The position numbers were made by a program, and so were the translations under genes. 33,403 nt of DNA, taken from Eubacterium sp. GTDB lineage: Bacteria > Bacillota_A > Clostridia > Lachnospirales > Lachnospiraceae. This document shows, one piece after another, positions 8,333 to 16,818 of this stretch. The stretch covers positions 1-33,403 of the forward strand of contig JAILEL010000212.1 in the NCBI GenBank assembly GCA_024687845.1, given 5' to 3'. The notes under the pieces are model-generated. The model was not told the DNA's origin. It was given only the letters and a program-made list of their open reading frames with translations, and did not search any database. Every line of letters starts with the position of its first letter. Within the stretch, counting starts at the first letter, position 1.

Positions 8333-10120
8333 ATGTTTTGTAATGTATGTGGAAATCAGTTGCAGGAAGGCATGGCATTCTGTCCTGTATGTGGTACAAA
8401 ACTGGGAAATTCTCAGGCAAACTCAAAGCAGATAGACCCATCGAGTCCTGGAAATCAAAGATATAGAGGTACTCCTCAGGGATATGCCCCTCAGCCACAA
8501 AACCAGGGCGGTGGATCATTTCAAAAAGGTGGAGAACAGTCTAAGGTTTATGGCAATCAGCCTCAAGGTTATGGCGGTCTGCCTCAAGGAAACCAGTATG
8601 TGAGTCCGACTCCGGCTGGATATCAGCCTCAGCCTCAGAAACCTAAAAATAACATGGGGCTAATTATTGCACTTATTGCAAGTGGTGTGGTTTTGGTTGT
8701 TCTTGTTATAGCGCTTGCTGTGACTCTCTATAATAAGAGTCAGGATACGGCAGATAGAAATGACAGCAATTCCAGCAAATCTGAAATAACCGAAGAAATA
8801 ACTGAAGAGAAAACAACGGAAAAGGCTAATTCCGATGCAGGTAAATCAAATGATGCTGATTCCGGAGATGGAAAAAAGCAGGATAATGGTGCTGAAAAGA
8901 CCGAGGCGACTACCGAAGCTACAACTGAAGCAACAACTGAGGCTGGTAAGAAGCAGGCGGCTGCTCCTTCAGGAGACGAATTAAGTAAAGTATATAGTGA
9001 TTATCTTAGCATCATTCAGTCAAAAGAATCTGAGATAAGAAAATATACCTGGCAGCAGGGATATCAGGCAAGCGAGAACTATCCGGTATCAGTTACTGAT
9101 ACTGATGGAGATCAATGGCCCGAGCTTGTATTTGTTGCAGCTTCGAGTGATTACTCTGCTGATTTATATATTTATGAGGATAATGGTACAGGTCCAAAAC
9201 AGAGATTGTATTATGAAAATTTCGATGTTCAGGCAGCCGGCGGAGCCAGATATTATCTATGGAATATTCCAAATTGTGATAAAATGTATATGTATCTTGC
9301 TATGGCTGATGAATGGGTAGAGGCTACATATTATGAATATGGACTGGATTCATCAGGCAACTATATTGTGACAAATAAATGGAATCATAACTCTGGTCCG
9401 AGTGAAGATTATTCCACTACGATAGATGAATATAAAAAGAATGATGCAGATATTTCACAGGCTGATTTTGACGCAGATATGGGAAAAATATCTGCAAATA
9501 TGACTCAGATAATTCAGTATAATAGCAGAGTTACTGATATGCTCGGAAGTGCCAGCAAAGTCTCAATGACTTATGACGCAGCAGTTAACTTCCTTGGTGG
9601 AAGCAGTGACTCGGGCTCTGGAAATGGAGCACCTGCTTCTGTTTCTGGCCTTCCTATCAGCTCAGAAATAGAAATGATATTCTGTAGTGGAGCGGGAGCA
9701 TGGAGTACTGATCTCAAGCTGCAGCCAGATGGTAGTTTTACAGGTCTGTATCACGATTCAGATATGGGAGACTCTGGAGAGGGTTATCCTAATGGAACGG
9801 TATATTACTGTGATTTCTCCGGTAAGTTTACAAATATAGAAAAACTGGATGAATATACCTATAGAATGGAACTGGAAAGCTACACCACAAAATATGAAGT
9901 AGGCACCGAAGAAATATGGGAAAATACATTGTATAAGTATGAAGAACCATATGGAATAGTTGGTGGTAGAGTTTTCTATTTCTACCTTCCAGGAAGAACA
10001 ACATCAGATCTGAGTGATGGATTCAAAGGCTGGGCTAGTGGGTCTATAGGTGGTCTTGGTTCAACCTTTGGAGGATATGCACTTCATAATTATGACGAAG
10101 ATCAGGGCTTCTTTAATTAA
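8333..10120 (+). CDS. Zinc-ribbon, single-pass membrane protein with two extracellular domains
   Basis: The 595-aa product opens with a zinc ribbon (C3xxC6, C17xxC20). It continues with a Gly/Gln/Pro/Tyr-rich linker (about 28-105), a transmembrane helix (about 108-133), and a Thr/Glu/Lys-rich linker that contains TEATTEATTEATTEA. Outside there are two domains. Residues about 215-410 contain DTDGDQWPELVFV, a DxDGD calcium-loop-like motif similar to those of FG-GAP/VCBS proteins. Residues about 440-560 are the domain shared with the upstream gene. Aromatic residues are abundant in the outer part, compatible with ligand or glycan binding, but no enzyme motif is seen. It lies 64 bp behind its paralogue, with GGGATG as ribosome binding site; tandem duplication followed by gain of the middle domain is likely. 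Confidence 0.75.
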   Translation: MFCNVCGNQLQEGMAFCPVCGTKLGNSQANSKQIDPSSPGNQRYRGTPQGYAPQPQNQGGGSFQKGGEQSKVYGNQPQGYGGLPQGNQYVSPTPAGYQPQPQKPKNNMGLIIALIASGVVLVVLVIALAVTLYNKSQDTADRNDSNSSKSEITEEITEEKTTEKANSDAGKSNDADSGDGKKQDNGAEKTEATTEATTEATTEAGKKQAAAPSGDELSKVYSDYLSIIQSKESEIRKYTWQQGYQASENYPVSVTDTDGDQWPELVFVAASSDYSADLYIYEDNGTGPKQRLYYENFDVQAAGGARYYLWNIPNCDKMYMYLAMADEWVEATYYEYGLDSSGNYIVTNKWNHNSGPSEDYSTTIDEYKKNDADISQADFDADMGKISANMTQIIQYNSRVTDMLGSASKVSMTYDAAVNFLGGSSDSGSGNGAPASVSGLPISSEIEMIFCSGAGAWSTDLKLQPDGSFTGLYHDSDMGDSGEGYPNGTVYYCDFSGKFTNIEKLDEYTYRMELESYTTKYEVGTEEIWENTLYKYEEPYGIVGGRVFYFYLPGRTTSDLSDGFKGWASGSIGGLGSTFGGYALHNYDEDQGFFN

Positions 10121-10186
10121 AAAATTTGGAATAAATAATCAATTACACAGAGTTAAATATATAAAAGGTGGGAGAAAGAGTACACA

Positions 10187-11671
10187 ATGAATAAAATAGG
10201 TTTTGATAATGACAAATATCTCGATATGCAGTCAAAACATATCAGAGAAAGAATTAATGAATTTGGTGGAAAATTATATCTGGAATTCGGTGGAAAGCTT
10301 TTCGATGATTATCATGCATCAAGAGTTCTTCCGGGTTTTAAGCCAGACTCGAAGATTACAATGCTTAAGCAGCTTAAAGATCAGACAGAAATAGTTATCG
10401 CTATCAAAGCTGGAGATATCGAAAAAAATAAGGTTCGTGGCGATATAGGTATCACTTATGATATGGATGTGCTGAGACTGATCGATGCATTTACAAACAA
10501 CGGACTGTATGTAGGCTCTGTAGTTCTGACACAGTTCTCAGAACAGCCTTCAGCAGTTGCTTATGAGAAGAAACTTAAAGCTTTAGGGCTCAGAGTTTAC
10601 AGACATTATCCGATAGCTGGTTATCCATCAAACATTCCTATGATTGTAAGTGATGAAGGCTTTGGAAGAAATGATTATATAGAGACTACTCGCCCACTGG
10701 TTGTTGTAACAGCACCGGGTCCGGGAAGTGGAAAAATGGCAACCTGTCTGTCACAGCTTTATCATGAGCAGAAGCGTGGTGTTAAGGCGGGATATGCAAA
10801 GTTTGAAACATTTCCTATATGGAATATACCTCTTAATCATCCTGTTAACCTTGCATATGAGGCAGCAACTGCAGATCTTAATGATGTAAATATGATCGAT
10901 CCTTTCCATCTGGATGCATATGGAGAGACAGTAGTAAACTATAATCGTGATGTAGAAGTTTTCCCTGTATTAAAGGCAATGTTTGAAAAAATTCAGGGAG
11001 AAAGCCCATATAAATCACCTACAGATATGGGTGTTAATATGGCAGGACATTGTATAGTAGATGATGAAGCGGTAAGAAAGGCATCTAATCAGGAGATTAT
11101 CCGCCGTTATTATCAGGCTCTCTGCGACAAGAGAAAGGGTGATGCGGGAGAGAGTGCAATTCAAAAGATAGAACTGCTTATGAAGAAAGCAGGAATCTCT
11201 GTTTCAGATCGTCCTGTTGTGGCTGCAGCAAATATACGTGCTGAAGAAACAGGCAATCCTGCTGCTGCAATGGAAATGCCTGATGGCAGTATACTTACTG
11301 GTAAGACTTCAACACTTCTTGGAGCATCATCAGCACTTATATTAAATGCTCTTAAAGAGTTTGCTGGAATAGATGACAGCGCAAAGCTCATCTCTCCACA
11401 GGTTATTGAACCTATCATGGATCTGAAGGTTACCTATCTTGGCAACCACAATCCATTACTGCATATAGATGAGATTCTAATTGCTCTTTCAATCGAGGCA
11501 ATACAGAATCCAGAAGCAAAAGAAGCATATGCTCAGCTTCCTAAGCTGGCAGGACTTGAGGTGCATTCCTCTGTAATACTTTCTCAGGTGGATGTGGGAG
11601 TATTTAAGAAGCTTGGAATGAATCTTACCTGCGAACCAAGATATCAGACAAAGAAGCTGTTCCATACCTGA
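10187..11671 (+). CDS. UPF0371 (DUF1846) protein
   Basis: The 494-aa length and the whole sequence fit the UPF0371 family: an N-terminal FDNDKYLDMQSKHIRERI, the phrase GKLYLEFGGKLFDDYHASR, and the P-loop-like GPGSGKMATCLSQ at 178-190. The family is common in Firmicutes; structures exist but the biochemical function is, to my knowledge, unsettled. The GPGSGK motif suggests a nucleotide or phosphate ligand; this is inference. It is cytoplasmic with no membrane helix. It sits between zinc-ribbon membrane proteins on the same strand; spacing of 66 and 44 bp to its neighbours allows co-transcription. GGTGGGAG lies upstream of the ATG, slightly farther than usual. Confidence 0.88.
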   Translation: MNKIGFDNDKYLDMQSKHIRERINEFGGKLYLEFGGKLFDDYHASRVLPGFKPDSKITMLKQLKDQTEIVIAIKAGDIEKNKVRGDIGITYDMDVLRLIDAFTNNGLYVGSVVLTQFSEQPSAVAYEKKLKALGLRVYRHYPIAGYPSNIPMIVSDEGFGRNDYIETTRPLVVVTAPGPGSGKMATCLSQLYHEQKRGVKAGYAKFETFPIWNIPLNHPVNLAYEAATADLNDVNMIDPFHLDAYGETVVNYNRDVEVFPVLKAMFEKIQGESPYKSPTDMGVNMAGHCIVDDEAVRKASNQEIIRRYYQALCDKRKGDAGESAIQKIELLMKKAGISVSDRPVVAAANIRAEETGNPAAAMEMPDGSILTGKTSTLLGASSALILNALKEFAGIDDSAKLISPQVIEPIMDLKVTYLGNHNPLLHIDEILIALSIEAIQNPEAKEAYAQLPKLAGLEVHSSVILSQVDVGVFKKLGMNLTCEPRYQTKKLFHT

Positions 11672-11715
11672 TTTGGAAAGTTGAGTTTTTCTAAAATAAG
11701 AGGGAGTCAGTTAGA

Positions 11716-12684
11716 TTGGGCATATTAACTATATTTCTTATATTATTTCCAATGGCTCTTGCTGTTGTGTTAAGAGTTTTAAGGCAGATTAATCCATTAT
11801 CCAGTAGTAAAAATACTGTGGCTAAATGGATATCATTTGCAGGTGCAGCATTGATGCTTCTTGGGACAGCTATGATTTCAATCAGATGGCTGATGCTCGG
11901 AGCCAAATCAATTAATCTTCTTTTTTCAATGGAAAATATCGATTATTTTGTGTTTGCAGTAGAATGTATGCTGATGATCTGGCTTGCATCTATGAGCTTT
12001 AGAAGAGGAAGATATATAACAGCTATATTTGCTTTTTTATCATTTGCTACACTTGCCTTTTTACAGTTGTACGGATATGTATTAGAATGTGGATCATTTA
12101 TATATATTAACTGGGCAAATGTATTCGTAATGATATGTATGGCGGCTGGATTTGGTTATTTGATCATATATTCAGCGAAAAAAAGTGAGAAGTTTATACC
12201 GGCGCTTTTTCTTCTGATGGGCGCAATGTATGGTGTGGCATTAACTACAAGCATACTTTGGATGCATCTTTTCTGGACGTTAAGTGGGATTGCTGCTTTC
12301 TGGGTAATTGATGGTAAGGCTGAACATGATGAATCCTGTTCTTTCAGAATTCTTTGCATAAATCTTTTCGGTGCTACCGTTATTGCTGTAGGAATAAGCA
12401 TTTTTTCCTACCAATCTGGATATTCAAATCTAAATATGATAATGGATTATGTTGTGAATTGGGATGTAAAATATGCAATAGCTGCGACAATCCTGTTTCT
12501 TATAGCAGGTCTTACGTTAGCAGGTCAGATTCCAGTATTTACGTGGATTAATTCAGGGAATGCGTCTGAAGATGAAATAAAATCATTGATAAAGGTTCAG
12601 AGGATATTTGTTCCACTGAACGCAGGGGTTATATTGATAGTTAGAATTATCTCAGAGTATCTGATAATGAGGAGTCAGTTATAA
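11716..12684 (+). CDS. Polytopic membrane protein resembling a degenerate NuoL/Mrp antiporter subunit
   Basis: The 322-aa product has about eight to nine hydrophobic segments. Its second half can be aligned by eye with NuoL/MrpA antiporter subunits: LFWTLSGIAAFWVIDG against LGWEGVGLCSYLLIGF, later AGQIPVFTWINS against SAQLPLQTWLAD, and VPLNAGVILIVRI against TMVTAGVYLIAR, with similar distances between them. The proton-path glutamate is Thr188 here and the lysine of GKSAQ is Leu268, so pumping looks unlikely. It is also shorter than the roughly 500-600 aa of true subunits. No other complex I or Mrp gene is near. The TTG start at 11716 is supported by GGGAG upstream. An unrelated membrane protein with chance resemblance remains possible. 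Confidence 0.6.
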   Translation: MGILTIFLILFPMALAVVLRVLRQINPLSSSKNTVAKWISFAGAALMLLGTAMISIRWLMLGAKSINLLFSMENIDYFVFAVECMLMIWLASMSFRRGRYITAIFAFLSFATLAFLQLYGYVLECGSFIYINWANVFVMICMAAGFGYLIIYSAKKSEKFIPALFLLMGAMYGVALTTSILWMHLFWTLSGIAAFWVIDGKAEHDESCSFRILCINLFGATVIAVGISIFSYQSGYSNLNMIMDYVVNWDVKYAIAATILFLIAGLTLAGQIPVFTWINSGNASEDEIKSLIKVQRIFVPLNAGVILIVRIISEYLIMRSQL

Positions 12685-12756
12685 AACTTCCTGCAGCATT
12701 TATTTCCAAGATTTAGCAGTGGGAAGATTTGTCTTTTACAAGATGAGGGGGAGAAA

Positions 12757-14688
12757 ATGAAATTTTGTGTATCGTGTGGTAAACAGATAAAGGATGAAAG
12801 TGCATTTTGTCCTGTATGTGGTGCGGTTCAGCCAGGTGGTGTGAATCAGACACAGATAAAACAGCCTAATATGGCTCCTGGACAAACTTCACAAGGTGGT
12901 TACGGTCAGCCTCAAAATGGAGGCTATGGTCAGGGAGGCGGATTTGGCCAAGCTCCGCAAGGTGGTAATTTTGGTCAACAGCAAAATGGGGGCTTTCAAC
13001 AGGGCGGCTTCAGTCAGCCACAGGGCGGAGGTTTCAGTCAACCTCAAGGAGGCGGCTTCAGTCAGTCACAAGGAGGCAGTTTCGGTCAGCCACAAGGCGG
13101 CGGCTTTGGACAACCACCTCAGGGGGGCGGCTTTGGTCAACCACCTCGTGGTGGATATGGACAGACCCCACAGAAACCACAGAAGAATATGACAATTCCG
13201 ATTCTTCTTGCGGTAATTGGTGCACTTGTCGTTGTTGCTATTGTGATGCTTGTTCTTGTTAAAACAGATATAATATCGTTCAATAAAGATAAAGAAGAAA
13301 AAACTGTAGTAGAAGAAGTAACCACAGAAGAAGCTTCCACAGAAGCTGAGGTCGTTAAGATTACAAATGATTCGTCATTTGAAGAATTCCAGGCGGCTCT
13401 GCCTGATAGACAGAAAATGAACCTTAGATATTCTTCAGCTGATGTAACCAATTATCCTACAGTTAAGCTTTATTATACGGTTGAAGATGAATCACAGACA
13501 ACACTCGTTCTTTCAAATCCTGTTGCTTCTATAAAGGAAAAGGTTAAGAATGGTCAGGATGTTTACCGTAAGGTTAAGAATGTTGAGATTCTAAGAGGAA
13601 ATCAGGGTGTAAGCTTTGATATCTGTGCAGATAAGTCCTCCAGCATGGAAGGAAATATGTCTGAAATGAAGAGTGCTATGACGGAGTTCGTTGATATGCT
13701 TGATACTGAGTCCGGAGACCGCGCTGAGCTTATTTCCTTTGATAGCTATGTTATGTTCATGTGTACTTATACCGATGATAAGACACTTCTTAAAAATGGT
13801 ATCAATAACATGATAGCTGAAGGCGCGACAGCACTTTATGATGCACTTTATTATGGTGTAATGAATGCAGCAACTAGAGAAGGTGCAAGGTGCGTGATTG
13901 CATTTACAGATGGTCAGGATGTTTCAAGTACTCATACAGTAGATGAGGTTATTTATGAGGCAAATAAGTATTCTGTGCCAATATTTATCATCTATACTTC
14001 TGACGGTGATTCTTATACCTGTGGCAGAATAGCAGATGAGACAAATGGTCGAAGCTGGCCTATTAATTCTGTCAGTGATATGTCTGAGGTTTTGGCAGAG
14101 ATATATCAGATGGAAAAAGATATGTACTGCGTTGAGTATGAAAGTGATACAAGTCTTGGACAGCTGGATGAAAGAAATGTAGAATGTATCATGATGGATG
14201 AAACTTATGGTTCATCAGATTCTTCCACATTTGTTCCTACTGAAAAGAAAGAAGTTGCTCAGCATTCCTCAAGATATGAGATATTTGTAGAAGATATATC
14301 CTGGACTGAAGCTAACCGCAAATGTATGGATCTGGGTGGCCATCTGGTTACTATCACATCGGATTCGGAAATGAATACTATCACGCAATTATGTGAGGGT
14401 AAAAAGATAAAATACTGCTGGATGGGTGGTTATACATCTGGTAGTGGAAATGCGACCTTTGGTCACTGGATAACCGGTGAAGACTTTGAATCCTATACTA
14501 AGTGGAGAGAAGGAGAACCGAGTGGCTGGGATCGTGTAGGAGATGGAGAACCAGAGTTCTATCTGATGCTCTGGCATCCAAGAGACGATGAAGGCTGGAG
14601 CTGGAATGACCAGAGAGACAGTCTGATTCCAGAATTCTCTAAACAGTATTCAGGTAATATGGGATATGTTTGTGAATGGGAAGATTGA
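12757..14688 (+). CDS. Zinc-ribbon membrane protein with von Willebrand A and C-type lectin domains
   Basis: The 643-aa product has, in order: a zinc ribbon (C4xxC7, C18xxC21); a Gly/Gln/Phe-rich repeat (about 45-138; units like GGGFSQPQ); a transmembrane helix (about 146-168); an acidic linker; a von Willebrand A domain (about 283-455); and a C-type-lectin-like domain (about 505-642). The MIDAS metal site looks complete: D292-K-S294-S-S296, Thr358 in GATALYD, Asp385 in FTDGQD. The lectin part keeps SWTEANRKC, GGHLVTITS, a GEPS stretch, WSWND and the final YVCEWE. The topology puts both binding domains outside. It is the third zinc-ribbon protein in this run and probably binds a protein or glycan ligand at the surface. 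Ligand unknown. Confidence 0.85.
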   Translation: MKFCVSCGKQIKDESAFCPVCGAVQPGGVNQTQIKQPNMAPGQTSQGGYGQPQNGGYGQGGGFGQAPQGGNFGQQQNGGFQQGGFSQPQGGGFSQPQGGGFSQSQGGSFGQPQGGGFGQPPQGGGFGQPPRGGYGQTPQKPQKNMTIPILLAVIGALVVVAIVMLVLVKTDIISFNKDKEEKTVVEEVTTEEASTEAEVVKITNDSSFEEFQAALPDRQKMNLRYSSADVTNYPTVKLYYTVEDESQTTLVLSNPVASIKEKVKNGQDVYRKVKNVEILRGNQGVSFDICADKSSSMEGNMSEMKSAMTEFVDMLDTESGDRAELISFDSYVMFMCTYTDDKTLLKNGINNMIAEGATALYDALYYGVMNAATREGARCVIAFTDGQDVSSTHTVDEVIYEANKYSVPIFIIYTSDGDSYTCGRIADETNGRSWPINSVSDMSEVLAEIYQMEKDMYCVEYESDTSLGQLDERNVECIMMDETYGSSDSSTFVPTEKKEVAQHSSRYEIFVEDISWTEANRKCMDLGGHLVTITSDSEMNTITQLCEGKKIKYCWMGGYTSGSGNATFGHWITGEDFESYTKWREGEPSGWDRVGDGEPEFYLMLWHPRDDEGWSWNDQRDSLIPEFSKQYSGNMGYVCEWED

Positions 14689-14718
14689 TGAAAAAGGAAC
14701 ACTAAAAAAGGAAAAATT

Positions 14719-16128
14719 ATGAGATCTGATAACAAAGTTATAGGAATATTAAAAGGAATTATATTTCTTCTAATAGGATTTGTACTTGCACTTCTAGTGG
14801 TTTATGTAGTAGTAAACCGTGGGAGAGAAGGAAGCGACAAAACAGAATTTATTGAATATGATGAAGAAACAGGAGCTGATCAGTCAGATACATCGGAAGT
14901 TATAGCCAATAATGACGAAGGCGATGATTCGAGCGAGAGTATATTTGGCATAGGTGATGACACTGATGAAGAAAATAGCAGTAGTGATAATGCAAGTAGT
15001 AATCAAGATGATGGCAGCAATGTAGATGTGACTGACAACAATTCACAGAATGATGATCAGACTGGAAGTAATAGTGATCAGTCTGCATCAGATCCAAGCG
15101 TTGAATCCATTCTTTCTAAAATGAGCCTGCATGACAAAGTGTGCCAGATGTTCATTGTAACTCCTGAAAGTCTTACAGGAGTTGATCAGGTGACAGAAGC
15201 AGGTGATGCTACAAAGGAAAGCTATAAGCAAAATCCTGTAGGTGGACTGGTTTATTTCTCACAGAACCTTGAATCCACTGACCAGACAAAGAAGATGCTG
15301 AGCAATATGCAGCATTACGCAAATGAGATATCTGGCTTTCCAATCTTTCTGGCAGTTGATGAAGAAGGCGGAACAGTTGCCAGATGTGAGGAAAAACTTG
15401 GAGCTACTCAGCTGAATGATATGTATAATTACAAATCTGAAGGTACTGGAACAGCATATAATAATGCAGCAACTATAGCTGGATATCTTAAGGATTATGG
15501 ATTTAATCTTGATTTTGCACCAGTTGCAGATACATGGTCTAATCCATCCAATACAGTTATTGGAAAAAGAGCATATAGTGATGATTTCAATGAGGCATCC
15601 ATTCTTGTTGCTTCGGCTGTAAAGGGCTTTAAGGATAGTGGTGTAGCTTGTACACTAAAGCATTTTCCGGGCCATGGTGATACTATGGAGGATTCACATA
15701 CGTCATCTGCAACAACATCAAAGACTATTGATCAGATGCAGAATGAAGAATTCCTTGCTTTTAAGAGTGGTATAGCAGAAGGTGCAGATATGGTAATGGT
15801 TGGACATATTACAGTTACTTCAGAGGACTCTGAACCTGCTACAGTTTCTAAAAAGATAGTTACAGATGTACTTCGTAATAGTCTGGGATATAATGGAGTG
15901 GTTGTAACAGATGCGCTCAACATGGGAGCGGTATCCAATACTTATTCATCAAGTGAGCTTAGCGTTAAATGTGTAGATGCAGGAGTTGACATAATGTTGA
16001 TGCCTACAGATTTTAAATCAGCAGTTTCAGGATTGGAATCAGCTGTAGAAAGTGGTCAGATATCAGAATCTCGAATCGATGAGAGTGTGAGACGTATTCT
16101 CAAAGTGAAGATGTCGATGGGTAACTGA
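14719..16128 (+). CDS. nagZ: Membrane-anchored glycoside hydrolase family 3, beta-N-acetylhexosaminidase type
   Basis: The 469-aa protein has an N-terminal signal anchor (about 8-32), a long Asp/Ser/Asn-rich linker (about 45-128) and a GH3 catalytic barrel (about 129-467). NagZ-type signatures are present: LAVDEEGGTVAR (211-222), KHFPGHGDT (314-322), the Asp325/His327 general acid-base pair in DSH, and the likely nucleophile Asp398 in VVTDALNMGA. The GH3 C-terminal domain of beta-glucosidases is absent, as in single-domain hexosaminidases. By family it would release N-acetylglucosamine from muropeptides or other glycans outside the membrane. It follows the lectin/vWA gene by 30 bp, which fits a shared envelope role. 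Confidence 0.87.
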   Translation: MRSDNKVIGILKGIIFLLIGFVLALLVVYVVVNRGREGSDKTEFIEYDEETGADQSDTSEVIANNDEGDDSSESIFGIGDDTDEENSSSDNASSNQDDGSNVDVTDNNSQNDDQTGSNSDQSASDPSVESILSKMSLHDKVCQMFIVTPESLTGVDQVTEAGDATKESYKQNPVGGLVYFSQNLESTDQTKKMLSNMQHYANEISGFPIFLAVDEEGGTVARCEEKLGATQLNDMYNYKSEGTGTAYNNAATIAGYLKDYGFNLDFAPVADTWSNPSNTVIGKRAYSDDFNEASILVASAVKGFKDSGVACTLKHFPGHGDTMEDSHTSSATTSKTIDQMQNEEFLAFKSGIAEGADMVMVGHITVTSEDSEPATVSKKIVTDVLRNSLGYNGVVVTDALNMGAVSNTYSSSELSVKCVDAGVDIMLMPTDFKSAVSGLESAVESGQISESRIDESVRRILKVKMSMGN

Positions 16129-16225
16129 TATATTTAGGGTTATTAGTCATAGCGAAGTATTAATCCATTCTTCATAACTCTTTACATGCTATACAGTTTT
16201 TTACATGTCCTTTATGGAGGTAAAT

Positions 16226-16453
16226 ATGGGATTGTTCAGTAAGAAAAAAGATAAAGAACTCGAAGCCATAATTAATCAGATTCGTGTTGATTTAAGTAAT
16301 AACTACAAGGATAATGCTGTTGAAAACATTAAGAAGCTGGAGAGTGTATTAAAAGAGAAGAAAGAATCTGGCAAGCTTAAAGATGCAGAAGAATATGAAA
16401 AGCTGCTGGAGCATTTTCAGGATGATGTGAAAAACTTTAAACGAACTTACTGA
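16226..16453 (+). CDS. Small charged protein of unknown function
   Basis: A 75-aa protein starting MGLFSKKKDKE, rich in Lys and Glu and predicted to be almost entirely helical, perhaps a coiled coil or helical hairpin. The ATG at 16226 is chosen because GGAGG stands 5 bases upstream; the longer frame starting at 16205 would include the ribosome binding site as codons. It lies about 100 bp after the hexosaminidase and before the rplJ promoter. No family recognised. It is cytoplasmic, with no cysteine. Confidence 0.65.
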   Translation: MGLFSKKKDKELEAIINQIRVDLSNNYKDNAVENIKKLESVLKEKKESGKLKDAEEYEKLLEHFQDDVKNFKRTY

Positions 16454-16485
16454 TTGAATAAAAAAATAACTGATTGAAAAAAATG

Positions 16486-16515
16486 TTGACAAATAATAGC
16501 TGACTATGATATCTT
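16486..16515 (+). promoter_or_regulatory. Promoter of the rplJ-rplL operon
   Basis: A consensus -35 TTGACA (16486-16491), an 18-bp spacer and TATCTT (16510-16515) stand just before the L10 leader. Confidence 0.7.
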
Positions 16516-16520
16516 AAATA

Positions 16521-16635
16521 ACCGATGAGCTGCCGTAGACAGCAGGTGCTCAGATTTAGCTGAGCGTAACACCGAAAGGTTACCTGCCGAGGAAGGTTTC
16601 GTGGTTATATTACATTATTTGTTAGGTTAAGCTGT
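16521..16635 (+). ncRNA. Ribosomal L10 leader (autoregulatory mRNA element)
   Basis: The sequence has the pattern of the Firmicute L10 leader: GCAG (16542-16545) closing with CTGC (16584-16587), an arm GCTCAG (16548-16553) with CTGAGC (16560-16565), and an arm GTAA-CA-CC-GAAA-GG-TTAC (16566-16583) with a CA bulge, followed by CGAGGAAGG. Free L10 or the L10-L12 complex binds this element and reduces expression of its own operon. It precedes the attenuator and rplJ at the expected position. Confidence 0.85.
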
Positions 16636-16687
16636 TTTATGCAAATCAAGCAATTATAATGTTATATATCATATTTACGAACTTACA

Positions 16688-16718
16688 CCTCTGTCTTAAG
16701 CGGACAGAGGTTTTTCTT
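16688..16718 (+). terminator. Attenuator terminator of the rplJ leader
   Basis: CCTCTGTC (16688-16695) pairs with GACAGAGG (16703-16710) and is followed by TTTTTCTT. It lies between the L10 leader and rplJ, as expected for L10-controlled transcription attenuation. An antiterminator partner is not obvious by eye. Confidence 0.8.
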
Positions 16719-16818
16719 ATGTACGTTGGTTGCAGCTGCTATTTTGAATTAATAATGAATAGCAGTCCATACCACTACTTGTTGCCGCAGCCATGATTCT
16801 ATAAGGAGGTGCGATAAG

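Noticed and set aside
12896..13192. Alternative plus-strand frame across the Gly/Gln repeat
   Set aside because: It is a low-complexity shadow of the zinc-ribbon/vWA gene in another frame, with no independent support.
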